The notes under the pieces are model-generated. The model ran no database searches. It had not been told where the DNA came from and saw nothing but the letters and a program-made list of their open reading frames with translations. From Coriobacteriaceae bacterium (GTDB lineage Bacteria > Actinomycetota > Coriobacteriia > Coriobacteriales > Eggerthellaceae): a DNA stretch of 7,865 bases. Position numbers and translations under genes: made by a program. Shown in pieces: positions 1 through 6,333 of the stretch (position 1 is its first letter; every line of letters begins with the position of its first letter). The stretch is from contig SUUF01000096.1 in NCBI GenBank assembly GCA_015062635.1, positions 1-7,865 of the forward strand, given 5' to 3'.

Positions 1-29
1 ACTTGACTCCCACCGGTTCGGCAATGCAG

Positions 30-35
30 TAAAAT
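30..35 (+). promoter_or_regulatory. possible -10 box for the zinc-ribbon membrane protein gene
   Basis: TAAAAT at 30-35 differs from the TATAAT consensus at one position and would start transcription near 42, giving a leader of about 34 nt before the ATG at 76. A TTGACT at 3-8 resembles a -35 box, but the 21-nt spacer is longer than normal, so the pairing is doubtful. Upstream sequence is cut off by the window edge. Confidence 0.3.
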
Positions 36-75
36 GGAAGCCGCAGAGCGAATGGCAAACAGAAACGAGGAGATC

Positions 76-717
76 ATGGGATACATCATGGGCGTGTGCC
101 CGCAGTGCAACAACGTGATGAGCATGCCAGACGATAGCGCTGTCGTGCGCTGCCCCACCTGCCAGGCGGAAGTGAATGCCGGGGAAGCCGCCGCGCTTGC
201 CGGCGCGAACGGGCAGATGGGCGGCCAGCAGCAGCCGCAAGACCCCTATGGCAACGCCCAGCAGATGACCTACCAGTACGCCCCGGCCGGCACGGCCCCG
301 TTCCTCGGGACATGGAAGACGAACGTCCTGTTCACAGTTCTGGGCATCGTCGCCGCGATCGTGTTCAACGGCTTCGTGGGCGGCTCGGTCGACCAAAACG
401 GGAATGTGAACGGCGGCGCGATAACCGGCGTGCTCTCGATCGCCTATATCGTCTTCGCCATCGTGTATGCCGCGAAGATCTACCCGTCGTACTTCACCGA
501 CAAGCCGATGCTCGCCTCGAGCGAGGCCGTCTCGTTCCTGAACACGTTTGTCGGCGGCATCATCTTCGGGCTTTTGTGGAACCACAACCTCACGCTGAAG
601 AACAAGGGCATCTCGAACGTCGTGTTCATCGTGCTCACCGTCGCGTCGTTCGTCCTGGTGTTCGTCCTCGTGATGGTGGTGGGCTTGGCCGCCGTCGCGA
701 GCATTGCCACCGCGTAA
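76..717 (+). CDS. zinc-ribbon multi-pass membrane protein of unknown function
   Basis: I do not recognise this 213-residue protein. The N-terminus carries two CPxC knuckles (C8-x2-C11 and C26-x2-C29) that should form a small zinc ribbon. A flexible linker rich in Gln, Gly, Pro and Tyr follows (about 41-75). The rest is hydrophobic, with likely membrane segments near 83-100, 114-133, 151-168 (weaker) and 181-208. The stretch before and after the third segment (SFLN, GLLWNHNLT, KGIS) looks like the conserved core. The ATG at 76 is chosen because GAGGAG lies at 67-72, although the spacing is short (3 nt), and because the CPxC motif follows at once. An in-frame ATG at 34 would overlap a possible -10 box (TAAAAT, 30-35) and lacks a ribosome site; ATGs at 52 and 88 are weaker. 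The gene stands alone and converges on glyS. A cytoplasmic or regulatory zinc ribbon tethered to the membrane is inference only. Confidence 0.85.
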   Translation: MGYIMGVCPQCNNVMSMPDDSAVVRCPTCQAEVNAGEAAALAGANGQMGGQQQPQDPYGNAQQMTYQYAPAGTAPFLGTWKTNVLFTVLGIVAAIVFNGFVGGSVDQNGNVNGGAITGVLSIAYIVFAIVYAAKIYPSYFTDKPMLASSEAVSFLNTFVGGIIFGLLWNHNLTLKNKGISNVVFIVLTVASFVLVFVLVMVVGLAAVASIATA

Positions 718-746
718 ACCCGGCGGCGCCAACCAACGCGCAACCG

Positions 747-785
747 AAAAGCGCCCGGACGGTCGAACCGTCCGGGCGCTTTCTT
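747..785. terminator. bidirectional intrinsic terminator between convergent genes
   Basis: A 14-bp perfect inverted repeat (750-763 with 767-780, arms AGCGCCCGGACGGT and ACCGTCCGGGCGCT) encloses a 3-nt loop. It is flanked by AAAA at 747-750 on the left and TTTCTT at 780-785 on the right, so each strand has a G/C-rich stem followed by a U-rich tail. It lies in the 100-nt gap between the stop codons of the plus-strand membrane protein gene (717) and the minus-strand glyS (818). It should therefore end transcripts from both directions. Confidence 0.93.
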
Positions 786-817
786 GTGCGCGCGAAGCGT
801 TTGCAGAAGCGTCGCGG

Positions 818-2896
818 CTACTTCTTCTTGGCCATCTTGCCGAAGTCGGCCACCTGGGCGAACACGCCGACGAACGCGTTGAGCAGCTTCAGGTTCTGCT
901 CGCGCTCGGCCTCGTCGTCGGCCATGACCTTCACCTCGTCGAAGAAGGTGTCGATGGGGCCGCGCAGGGCGGCGAGCGCCTTCACGGCCGCCGTGTAGTC
1001 GACGGCGGCAAGCGCCGATTCCACCTGGTCGCGGGCGGCGTCGACGGCAGTCAGCAGGTCGGCGCGCACGCCGGCGAGCGAGGCGGCGTCCACGTCGGTG
1101 CCCAGCTTGGCATCGCGCAGGTTGTTCGCGCGGGCATAGGCCGTCGCGAGGTCGTCCATCTCCTCGGGCAGCTCGTCGCGGATGGCGCCGAGCGCCTTCA
1201 CGCGGCTGTTGATGACGGCGGGCTCGACGACCCCGGCCGCGAGCACGGCGTCGATGACGTCGGGGGCGGCGCCGGCATCCTTGCAGATGACCTTCGTGCG
1301 CGTGACGAAGAAGTCGATGACCTCCTCGCGCGTCTTGGCGCGGTCGAACTCGACGGCGGCGAAGGTGTCGAGCGAGGCGTCGATGGCCTTCTCGAGCGAC
1401 ACGGGCAAGCCCTCGACCAGCATGTTCACGATGCCGATGGCCTGGCGGCGCAGCGCGAACGGGTCCTTCGAACCGGTCGGGCCCTGCCCCACCGCGAACA
1501 GGCCGCAGATGGTGTCGAGCTTGTCGGCGAAGGCCGTGAGCTGGCCCACGGTGCCATCCGGCAGCGCGTCGCCGGCGAAACGCGGCTGGTAGTGCTGGCC
1601 GATGGCGCGGGCGACCTGCTCGGTCTCGCCATGGGCGGCGGCGTAGTACGAGCCCATGACGCCCTGCACGCTCGTAAACTCGATGACGGCGTTGGTGACG
1701 AGGTCGGCCTTGCACAGCAGCGCGGCGCGGGCCAGGTCGGCGGCGTCCTGCTCGCCCAAGCCGGCGTCGGCGGCCAGCGCGTCGGCGAGCTTCACCAGGC
1801 GATACGCCTTATCGCGCACGGTGCCCAACTTCTCCTGGAACACCACCTGGTCGAGCTTCTCGACGTAGTCTTCCAGCGGCTTCTTCAGGTCTTCCTCGTA
1901 GAAGAACTTGGCATCGTCGAGGCGGGCGCGCACCACGCGCTCGTTGCCGGCGATGATGTTCTGCGCATAGTCTGGGTCGCCGTTGCTCACGATGATGAAG
2001 TCGTTCGTGAGCTTGCCCGCGGCGTCGTACAGCGGGAAGTAGCGCTGGTGCATGAGCATCGCGTCGACGATGATCTCTTCGGGGACCAGCAGGAACTCCT
2101 CGTCGAACACCGCGCGCAGCGCCTGCGGGTATTCGGAAAGGTTGATGACCTCGGTGAGCGTCTTCTCGGGCAGCTCGGCACGCGAGCCGGTCGCGGCCTC
2201 GATCTTTGCAACGCCCGCGCGGATGGCGGCCTCGCGCTCGGCCATGTTCGGCACCACGTAGTTGGCGCGCAGCACGTCGAGCAGGTCGGTCGCGGTGGCG
2301 ACTTCGTGCATGCCGCGGGCGAGCACCGGGTGCCCCGCGGTCAGGCGGCCGGCCTCCATGTCGGAATAGGCCACCGGCAGCACCTCGTCGTCGAGCAGCG
2401 CCAGCAGGTAGCGCACCGGACGGCTGAACGTGACGGTTCGCGCGCCCCAGCGCATCGAACGCGGCCACTTGAGGTCGGGGATGAGCCCCGCCAGGATGCC
2501 GGGCAGCAGCTCGCGCACGTCCTGCGCGGGAATGCTGCGCACGGCGAAAAGGTACTCGTCGCCGTCGACCACGCGGCGCTCGCACTGGTCGACCGTCAGG
2601 CCCTTGCCGCGGGCGAAGCCCTGCGCGGCCTTGGTCGGGTTGCCGTCGGCGTCGAACGCGATGGCGGCCTTCGGGCCCTTGAACTCCTCGTTCTGCGCGG
2701 GGGTGGCGTCCTCGACGCCCGCCACGAGCACGATCAGGCGGCGCGGCGTGGTGTGGATCTCGATGGAATCGAACGGGATGCGGGCGGCGCGCAGGCGCTC
2801 GGGCACCATCGCGGCCAGCTGCTTTTCGGCGCCTACCAGGTCGAACGCGGGAATCTCCTCGGTTCCGACCTCGAAGGCCAGGGTGTGCTTCGCCAT
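818..2896 (-). CDS. glyS: glycyl-tRNA synthetase beta subunit
   Basis: This is the 692-residue beta subunit of the alpha2-beta2 glycyl-tRNA synthetase, close to the E. coli length of about 689. It binds tRNA-Gly and is required with GlyQ for charging glycine. Family landmarks run in order: FEVGTEEIP near the N-terminus (8-15), TTPRRL (49-54), the HQRYFPL segment (283-289), QGVMGSYYA (411-419) in the HD-like middle region, and KDPFALRR (477-484). A C-terminal helical anticodon-binding domain contains FFDEVKVMADDE (651-662). The protein ends in a short lysine-rich tail. The ATG follows the glyQ stop with one base between, and an AGGGGAGG ribosome site lies at 2903-2910 inside the glyQ end, so translation is probably coupled. 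It is the last gene of the minus-strand operon, followed by the terminator. Nothing suggests damage. Confidence 0.98.
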   Translation of the reverse strand: MAKHTLAFEVGTEEIPAFDLVGAEKQLAAMVPERLRAARIPFDSIEIHTTPRRLIVLVAGVEDATPAQNEEFKGPKAAIAFDADGNPTKAAQGFARGKGLTVDQCERRVVDGDEYLFAVRSIPAQDVRELLPGILAGLIPDLKWPRSMRWGARTVTFSRPVRYLLALLDDEVLPVAYSDMEAGRLTAGHPVLARGMHEVATATDLLDVLRANYVVPNMAEREAAIRAGVAKIEAATGSRAELPEKTLTEVINLSEYPQALRAVFDEEFLLVPEEIIVDAMLMHQRYFPLYDAAGKLTNDFIIVSNGDPDYAQNIIAGNERVVRARLDDAKFFYEEDLKKPLEDYVEKLDQVVFQEKLGTVRDKAYRLVKLADALAADAGLGEQDAADLARAALLCKADLVTNAVIEFTSVQGVMGSYYAAAHGETEQVARAIGQHYQPRFAGDALPDGTVGQLTAFADKLDTICGLFAVGQGPTGSKDPFALRRQAIGIVNMLVEGLPVSLEKAIDASLDTFAAVEFDRAKTREEVIDFFVTRTKVICKDAGAAPDVIDAVLAAGVVEPAVINSRVKALGAIRDELPEEMDDLATAYARANNLRDAKLGTDVDAASLAGVRADLLTAVDAARDQVESALAAVDYTAAVKALAALRGPIDTFFDEVKVMADDEAEREQNLKLLNAFVGVFAQVADFGKMAKKK

Positions 2897-2897
2897 C

Positions 2898-3812
2898 TTA
2901 CGCCTCCCCTTCTTCCTCGACTTCCACGCCCACCACGTGCTTCAGGTAGCACGCGCAGGTCTCCTTCGCCATCGCGCGCACGCGCAGCATGTACGCCATG
3001 CGCTCGGTGGCCGAGATCACGCCACGTGCGTCGAGCAGGTTGAAGGTGTGGCAGCACTTCAGCACGTAGTCGTAGGCCGGCAGCGGCTCGGCGGCCGCCA
3101 GGCAGCGCTTGGCTTCGGCCTCGTAGTCGGTGAAATGCTGGAAGAGCATGTCGGTGTCGGCGGTCTCGAAGTTGTATTCCGACTGCTCCTTTTCGTTTTC
3201 CAGGTACACGTCGCCGTAGGTGAACTCCACGCCGTCGGCGCCACGCGCCCACACGATGTCGCGGAAGTCGTCGACGCCCTGGATGTACATCGTCAGGCGC
3301 TCGAGGCCGTAGGCCAGCTCGGCGGCGACGGGCTTGCATTCGAAGCCGCCCACCTGCTGGAAGTACGTGAACTGCGTGACCTCCATGCCATCGAGCCACA
3401 CTTCCCACCCGAGGCCCCAGGCGCCGAGCGACGGGCTTTCCCAGTCGTCCTCGACGAAGCGCACGTCATGCTTGTCGGTGTCGATGCCGATGGCGCGCAG
3501 GCTGCCCAGGTAGAGCTCCTGGATGTTGTCGGGGCTCGGCTTGATGAGCACCTGGAACTGGTAGTAGTGCTGCAGGCGGTTGGGGTTCTCGCCGTAGCGG
3601 CCGTCGGCCGGACGGCGGCAGCCCTGCACATAGGCCGTGCGCCACATGTCGGGGCCAAGGGCGCGCAGCAGCGTCGCCCAATGGTTCGTGGCGGCGCCCA
3701 CCTGGCCATCGTAGGGTTGCAGGATCACGCATCCCTGCTGCGCCCAGTAATGCTGCAGGGCCAGGATGATGTCCTGGAAGGTCATCGCCTGCCCGTTGGC
3801 GTTCTCGTTCAT
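2898..3812 (-). CDS. glyQ: glycyl-tRNA synthetase alpha subunit
   Basis: This is the 304-residue catalytic subunit of the tetrameric GlyRS, a class II aminoacyl-tRNA synthetase that forms glycyl-adenylate in the cytoplasm. E. coli GlyQ has about 303 residues. Strongly conserved blocks are visible: TFQDIILALQ at 11-20, HYWAQQGC at 21-28, LRALGP at 49-54, the motif-2 region RRPADGRYGENPNRLQ at 66-81, IKPSPDNIQELYLGSL at 90-105, GAWGLGWEVWLDGMEVTQF at 130-148, and GLERLTMYIQGVD at 169-181 (motif 3 type). The C-terminus is acidic (VEVEEEGE). The ATG at 3812 is preferred because GGAGGAGC lies directly upstream (3813-3820). An internal ATG at 3785 (before TFQD) has weaker support. It lies 61 nt after lepB, a gap too short for a T-box leader, which often controls glyQS in Firmicutes. 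It is followed immediately by glyS. Confidence 0.98.
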   Translation of the reverse strand: MNENANGQAMTFQDIILALQHYWAQQGCVILQPYDGQVGAATNHWATLLRALGPDMWRTAYVQGCRRPADGRYGENPNRLQHYYQFQVLIKPSPDNIQELYLGSLRAIGIDTDKHDVRFVEDDWESPSLGAWGLGWEVWLDGMEVTQFTYFQQVGGFECKPVAAELAYGLERLTMYIQGVDDFRDIVWARGADGVEFTYGDVYLENEKEQSEYNFETADTDMLFQHFTDYEAEAKRCLAAAEPLPAYDYVLKCCHTFNLLDARGVISATERMAYMLRVRAMAKETCACYLKHVVGVEVEEEGEA

Positions 3813-3835
3813 GCTCCTCCTTCGTCTTGCAAATC

Positions 3836-3860
3836 GGCGGAAGGGGCACGCCCTCCCGCC
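3836..3860 (-). promoter_or_regulatory. stable hairpin between lepB and glyQ, possible attenuator or processing site
   Basis: On the minus strand the arms GGCGGGAGGG (3860-3851) and CCCUUCCGCC (3845-3836) form an unbroken 10-bp stem with a single G-U pair and a 5-nt loop. The stem is unbroken only in minus-strand RNA, because the plus-strand copy has an A-C mismatch at that position. It fills most of the 61-nt gap. The sequence after it (GATTTGC) holds only three Ts, so it is at best a weak terminator. Partial attenuation, RNase processing or 3'-end protection of the upstream mRNA are possible roles; none is shown. Confidence 0.5.
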
Positions 3861-3873
3861 AACAGGTTCGCGA

Positions 3874-4440
3874 TTATTCCAGCGCCCCGATGTGGTCGAG
3901 GGGCCAGTAGATGATGTTCGCATGGCCCGACACCGACGTCGCGGGAATCGCGCCGAAATAGCGCGAGTCGGCCGAGTTCGTGCGGTTGTCGCCCATCACC
4001 CACAGGTACCCGTTCGGCACCGTGTAGGGGAAGCTCACGTCAACGCCCGGCGCGGGCTCCAGCTCGTAGCTCGGCTTGCCCTCGGTGTAGGGCTCGTCGA
4101 GCGCGGTGCCGTTCACGTAAACCTGGCCATCGCGCAGGTCGACCTCGTCGCCGCCCACGGCGATGACGCGCTTGATGAGCGTCTGCCCTTCCTTCAGCGG
4201 GTCGTCGAACGTGATGATCTCGCCCGCCTCGGGGCTGCGCCCGTAATAGCTGATCTTCTCGGAGAACACGCGGTCGCCGATCTGGATGGTGTCCTCCATC
4301 GAGCTCGAGGGGATCTCGAACGTGCCCACGACGAAGGCGCGCAAGCCGATATAGCAGCCCACCACGAGCAGCACCATCACGAGCAGCTCGAGTATCTGCC
4401 TGCCAATGCTCGGGGCATCGCCCCCCTTGTTTTCGGCCAT
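3874..4440 (-). CDS. lepB: signal peptidase I
   Basis: This 188-residue type I signal peptidase cleaves signal peptides from exported proteins at the outer face of the cytoplasmic membrane, using a Ser-Lys dyad. A short cytoplasmic N-terminus precedes one membrane segment at about 15-37. Box B is IPSSSMEDT, placing the nucleophile at Ser47 just before Met48. Box D is LIKRVIAVGGD, giving the general base Lys90. Box E is GDNRTNSADSRYFG (150-163). The length fits the short Gram-positive type with a single anchor. The ATG at 4440 is chosen because AGGAGGT lies at 4445-4451; the in-frame GTG at 4446 overlaps that ribosome site. The gene lies 28 nt after trmD and 61 nt before glyQ, so it probably belongs to the same transcript. 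Its neighbour ffh, further upstream, serves the targeting step of the same export route. Confidence 0.97.
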   Translation of the reverse strand: MAENKGGDAPSIGRQILELLVMVLLVVGCYIGLRAFVVGTFEIPSSSMEDTIQIGDRVFSEKISYYGRSPEAGEIITFDDPLKEGQTLIKRVIAVGGDEVDLRDGQVYVNGTALDEPYTEGKPSYELEPAPGVDVSFPYTVPNGYLWVMGDNRTNSADSRYFGAIPATSVSGHANIIYWPLDHIGALE

Positions 4441-4468
4441 GGCCACCTCCTCTCGGCAATGCCGCTAA

Positions 4469-5218
4469 CTATACCGCGCCCGCGTCATCGCCGCAGGGCG
4501 CATCCAAAGTTTCCAGAAAGGCCCGCTCGTCCGGCGTCAGGTCGGCGCCTTCCAGCAGGTCGGGGCGCAGGCGTGCGGTTCGCTCGACGCTCTGCCGCCG
4601 CCGCCACGCATCCACCGCGCCGTGGTCGCCGCTGCGCAGCACCGCGGGCACCTCCATACCGCGGAATTCCGCCGGGCGCGTGTACTGCGGGTATTCCAGC
4701 AAACCGCCGTTGAAGCTCTCGTCGACAGCGCCCTCCTCGGCCCCCAGCACGCCGGGCAGCTTGCGCACCACCGCGTCGATGACCACCATCGCGGCAAGCT
4801 CGCCGCTGGTCAGCACGTAATCGCCGATGGAAAGCGTGGTATCGGCCAGCGTGTAGGCGCGCTCGTCGATGCCCTCGTAATGCCCGCACACGAACAGCAG
4901 CCGCTCCTCGGCGGCCAGGCGTTTCGCGCAGGCATCGTCGAAGCGCTCGCCCTGGGGCGCGAGGAACACCACGTGCGGGCGCGGCCCTTCGGCGGCGAGC
5001 TCGTCCATGGCCTCGAAGATGGGCCCGCACTTCATGACGAGCCCATGGCCGCCGCCATAGGGTTCGTCATCGGTGGTGCGATGCCTGTCGTGCGTCCAGT
5101 CGCGCAGGTCGTGCGCATGGAAGTCGAGGATGCCCTTCTCGCGGGCGATGCGCATCATCGATGCGCCCATCACCGACGAGAACATATCGGGAAAGGTCGA
5201 GAGCGTGTCGATGCGCAT
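4469..5218 (-). CDS. trmD: tRNA (guanine-N1)-methyltransferase
   Basis: TrmD transfers a methyl group from S-adenosylmethionine to N1 of G37 in tRNAs, which prevents +1 frameshifting. The 249-residue length matches the family (E. coli 255). Visible landmarks are the start MRIDTLSTFPDMF, THDRHRTTDDEPYGGGHGLV (42-61), VFLAPQGERFD (84-94), LLFVCGHYEGIDER (107-120), the trefoil-knot SAM-binding stretch SIGDYVLTSGELAAMV (130-145), KLPGVLG (153-159), GLLEYPQYTRP (172-182) and VPAVLRSGDH (190-199). Arg152 matches the catalytic Arg154 of E. coli, but the position of the catalytic Asp169 holds Glu167 in my by-eye alignment. A GGAGG site lies 7 nt upstream of the ATG, overlapping the rimM 3' end, and rimM stops only 2 nt before. 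No rplS follows; lepB comes next. Confidence 0.98.
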   Translation of the reverse strand: MRIDTLSTFPDMFSSVMGASMMRIAREKGILDFHAHDLRDWTHDRHRTTDDEPYGGGHGLVMKCGPIFEAMDELAAEGPRPHVVFLAPQGERFDDACAKRLAAEERLLFVCGHYEGIDERAYTLADTTLSIGDYVLTSGELAAMVVIDAVVRKLPGVLGAEEGAVDESFNGGLLEYPQYTRPAEFRGMEVPAVLRSGDHGAVDAWRRRQSVERTARLRPDLLEGADLTPDERAFLETLDAPCGDDAGAV

Positions 5219-5220
5219 GG

Positions 5221-5730
5221 CTAGTCCTCCACCAGGCCCGACGGAACGCGCGTGTAGATGACGCCCGCATCGGGGTCGACATCTTCCACGAATTCGTCCA
5301 CGAGCGGGATGAGCACCTGCCCGCGCTCTCCTTCCACGACGAGCGTCGCCTGGAAAGCGTTCTCGAGCACGTCGACCACTTCGCCCAGGTCGCCGAATTC
5401 GGCATCGCGCACGGCGAAGCCCTCGACCTCGGGCGCCGGCTCGGGCAGCAACGACTCGTCGATGTCGGCGCGGGCCACCAGCAGGTAGCGCCCGACGTAT
5501 TCCACGAGCTGGGAATAGTCGTCCACGCCCTCGAACGACACGATGCAGTCCTCGCCTTCCACGGCCTCGCGCAGCACCACGGTGCGCGGCACGTCGAGGC
5601 TCGGGGGCACCACATGGCAGGTCATGCCCTCTTCAAGCAAGAAGGGAAGGCCGTCGCACGGTTGCACGACGAGCCTTCCCTGCCGTTTGCGCGCTTTGGT
5701 TATCTGCGCGGCGTTAAGGAACTCCCCCAT
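5221..5730 (-). CDS. rimM: ribosome maturation factor RimM (divergent)
   Basis: RimM binds ribosomal protein S19 and helps mature the head of the 30S subunit. The 169-residue length is normal. The identification rests on VSFEGVDDYSQLVEYVGRYL (64-83), matching the family pattern of a GxDDR-like turn closing the first barrel. It also rests on the PRC-barrel part: DLGEVVDVLENAFQATLVV (114-132), VLIPLVDEFV (139-148) and VDPDAGVIYTRVPSGLVE. Two usual hallmarks are eroded. The N-terminal HG-[IL]-[KR]-G motif is replaced by KRQGRLVV (15-22), and the YYWxDL entry to the PRC domain is replaced by VEGFAVRD. The ATG at 5730 follows the khpA stop by one base. It has no proper ribosome site (a GGAG lies about 13 nt away), so translation probably depends on coupling. 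In-frame starts at 5751 and 5766 would overlap khpA and are not supported by homology. Position between khpA and trmD is the classical place for rimM. Confidence 0.93.
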   Translation of the reverse strand: MGEFLNAAQITKARKRQGRLVVQPCDGLPFLLEEGMTCHVVPPSLDVPRTVVLREAVEGEDCIVSFEGVDDYSQLVEYVGRYLLVARADIDESLLPEPAPEVEGFAVRDAEFGDLGEVVDVLENAFQATLVVEGERGQVLIPLVDEFVEDVDPDAGVIYTRVPSGLVED

Positions 5731-5731
5731 C

Positions 5732-5989
5732 CTAGTCGGGAAGCTCCACATCCACCTGGCCGGCACCAGCGCGGCTGCCAGCAGCGCGGGCGACGGTGCG
5801 GATGGATTTGATGACGCGGCCCTGGCGGCCGATCACCTTGCCGGTGTCGTCTTCGTGCACCGACACCTCGCAGTAGATGTTGCCGTACTCGTCAACCGAC
5901 TGGCGGACGTCGACGTCCTCCTTATGCTCGACGAGCGGCTCGACAATGGCGCGGACCAGACCGGCGATATCTGCCGTCTGCTTCGCCAT
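5732..5989 (-). CDS. khpA: KH-domain RNA-binding protein KhpA (YlqC family)
   Basis: This is an 85-residue protein consisting of little more than one KH domain, in the genomic place (after rpsP) where khpA is normally found. The KH signature is VSVHEDDTGKVIGRQGRVIK (42-61), with the nucleic-acid-gripping GxxG loop as GRQG at 54-57, followed by SIRTVARAAG. In other Gram-positive bacteria KhpA pairs with KhpB/Jag, binds many RNAs and influences cell elongation and division; that role here is from family knowledge. The ATG at 5989 is supported by AAGGAGG 7 nt upstream, inside the rpsP end. The gene begins 2 nt after the rpsP stop and ends 1 nt before rimM. Confidence 0.95.
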   Translation of the reverse strand: MAKQTADIAGLVRAIVEPLVEHKEDVDVRQSVDEYGNIYCEVSVHEDDTGKVIGRQGRVIKSIRTVARAAGSRAGAGQVDVELPD

Positions 5990-5991
5990 TG

Positions 5992-6237
5992 CTAGGCCTC
6001 CTTGCGGGCGTTGTCGATGAGACGGGCAACGACGTCGGTCGGCTTGGCGCCGTTGGCAATCCACTGGTCGACCTTCTCGAGGTCGAGCTTCAGGGTCGCC
6101 GGGTCGGTGAGCGGGTTGTAGGTGCCCACCTGCTCGATGGCGCGGCCATCGCGGGCGGTGCGGGAGTCGGCCACGACGATGCGGTAGTACGGACGCTTCT
6201 TGGCGCCATAGCGGGCGAGACGAATCTTAACTGCCAT
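5992..6237 (-). CDS. rpsP: 30S ribosomal protein S16
   Basis: S16 is a small-subunit ribosomal protein needed early in 30S assembly. The 81-residue length and sequence are typical: the start MAVKIRLARYGAKKRPYYRI (1-20), then VVADSRTARDGR (21-32) and EQVGTYNPLTDP (35-46) are nearly invariant across bacteria. The C-terminal part (WIANGAKPTDVVARLI) is also canonical. The ATG at 6237 is preceded by AAGGAG with 9 nt spacing. It is the first gene after an 85-nt gap with a probable promoter and a leader hairpin, so it likely begins its own transcription unit as well as receiving read-through from ffh. The stop is followed after 2 nt by khpA. Confidence 0.98.
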   Translation of the reverse strand: MAVKIRLARYGAKKRPYYRIVVADSRTARDGRAIEQVGTYNPLTDPATLKLDLEKVDQWIANGAKPTDVVARLIDNARKEA

Positions 6238-6263
6238 TCTTGGTTTCTCCTTATTTCCTCGGG

Positions 6264-6296
6264 GCTGTCCGGGTGTTAGCGGTCAGTTTGGACAGC
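6264..6296 (-). promoter_or_regulatory. hairpin at the 5' end of the predicted rpsP leader
   Basis: GCTGTCC at 6264-6270 and GGACAGC at 6290-6296 are perfect inverted repeats with a 19-nt loop. With a start site near 6298, predicted from the upstream promoter, the stem would sit at the very 5' end of the roughly 60-nt rpsP leader. It leaves the ribosome site (AAGGAG) free. No U-run follows, so it is not a terminator for ffh. A role in mRNA stability or feedback control is inference. Confidence 0.4.
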
Positions 6297-6304
6297 AGTC
6301 GAAC

Positions 6305-6333
6305 ATGATACCTATTCACCGGTTATTCATCAA
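6305..6333 (-). promoter_or_regulatory. sigma70-type promoter for the rpsP-khpA-rimM-trmD-lepB genes
   Basis: On the minus strand TTGATG (6333-6328) and TATCAT (6310-6305) are separated by exactly 17 nt. The first matches four of six bases of the -35 consensus and the second five of six of the -10 consensus. Transcription would begin near 6298. The -35 box lies inside the last codons of ffh (stop at 6323-6325), so the ribosomal operon could be driven independently of ffh. In such GC-rich sequence this match stands out. Confidence 0.55.

Noticed and set aside
480..1715. Minus-strand 411-codon frame overlapping glyS in another register
   Set aside because: It is extremely Arg/Gly-rich, crosses the terminator into the opposite-strand membrane protein gene, and glyS explains the same bases.
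704..3043. Plus-strand open frame of 779 codons antisense to glyS
   Set aside because: It overlaps the unmistakable glyS on the other strand, has repetitive His/Arg/Gly/Val composition and no family features. Long antisense frames are expected where third codon positions are almost all G or C.
3813..3873. Glycine T-box or glycine riboswitch before glyQ
   Set aside because: The gap is 61 nt, too short for either, and I see no T-box consensus or specifier loop.
2430..4713. Two long plus-strand frames antisense to glyQ, lepB and trmD (2430-3914 and 3766-4713)
   Set aside because: Composition is low-information and each lies opposite a strongly conserved gene; no ribosome site or promoter supports them.
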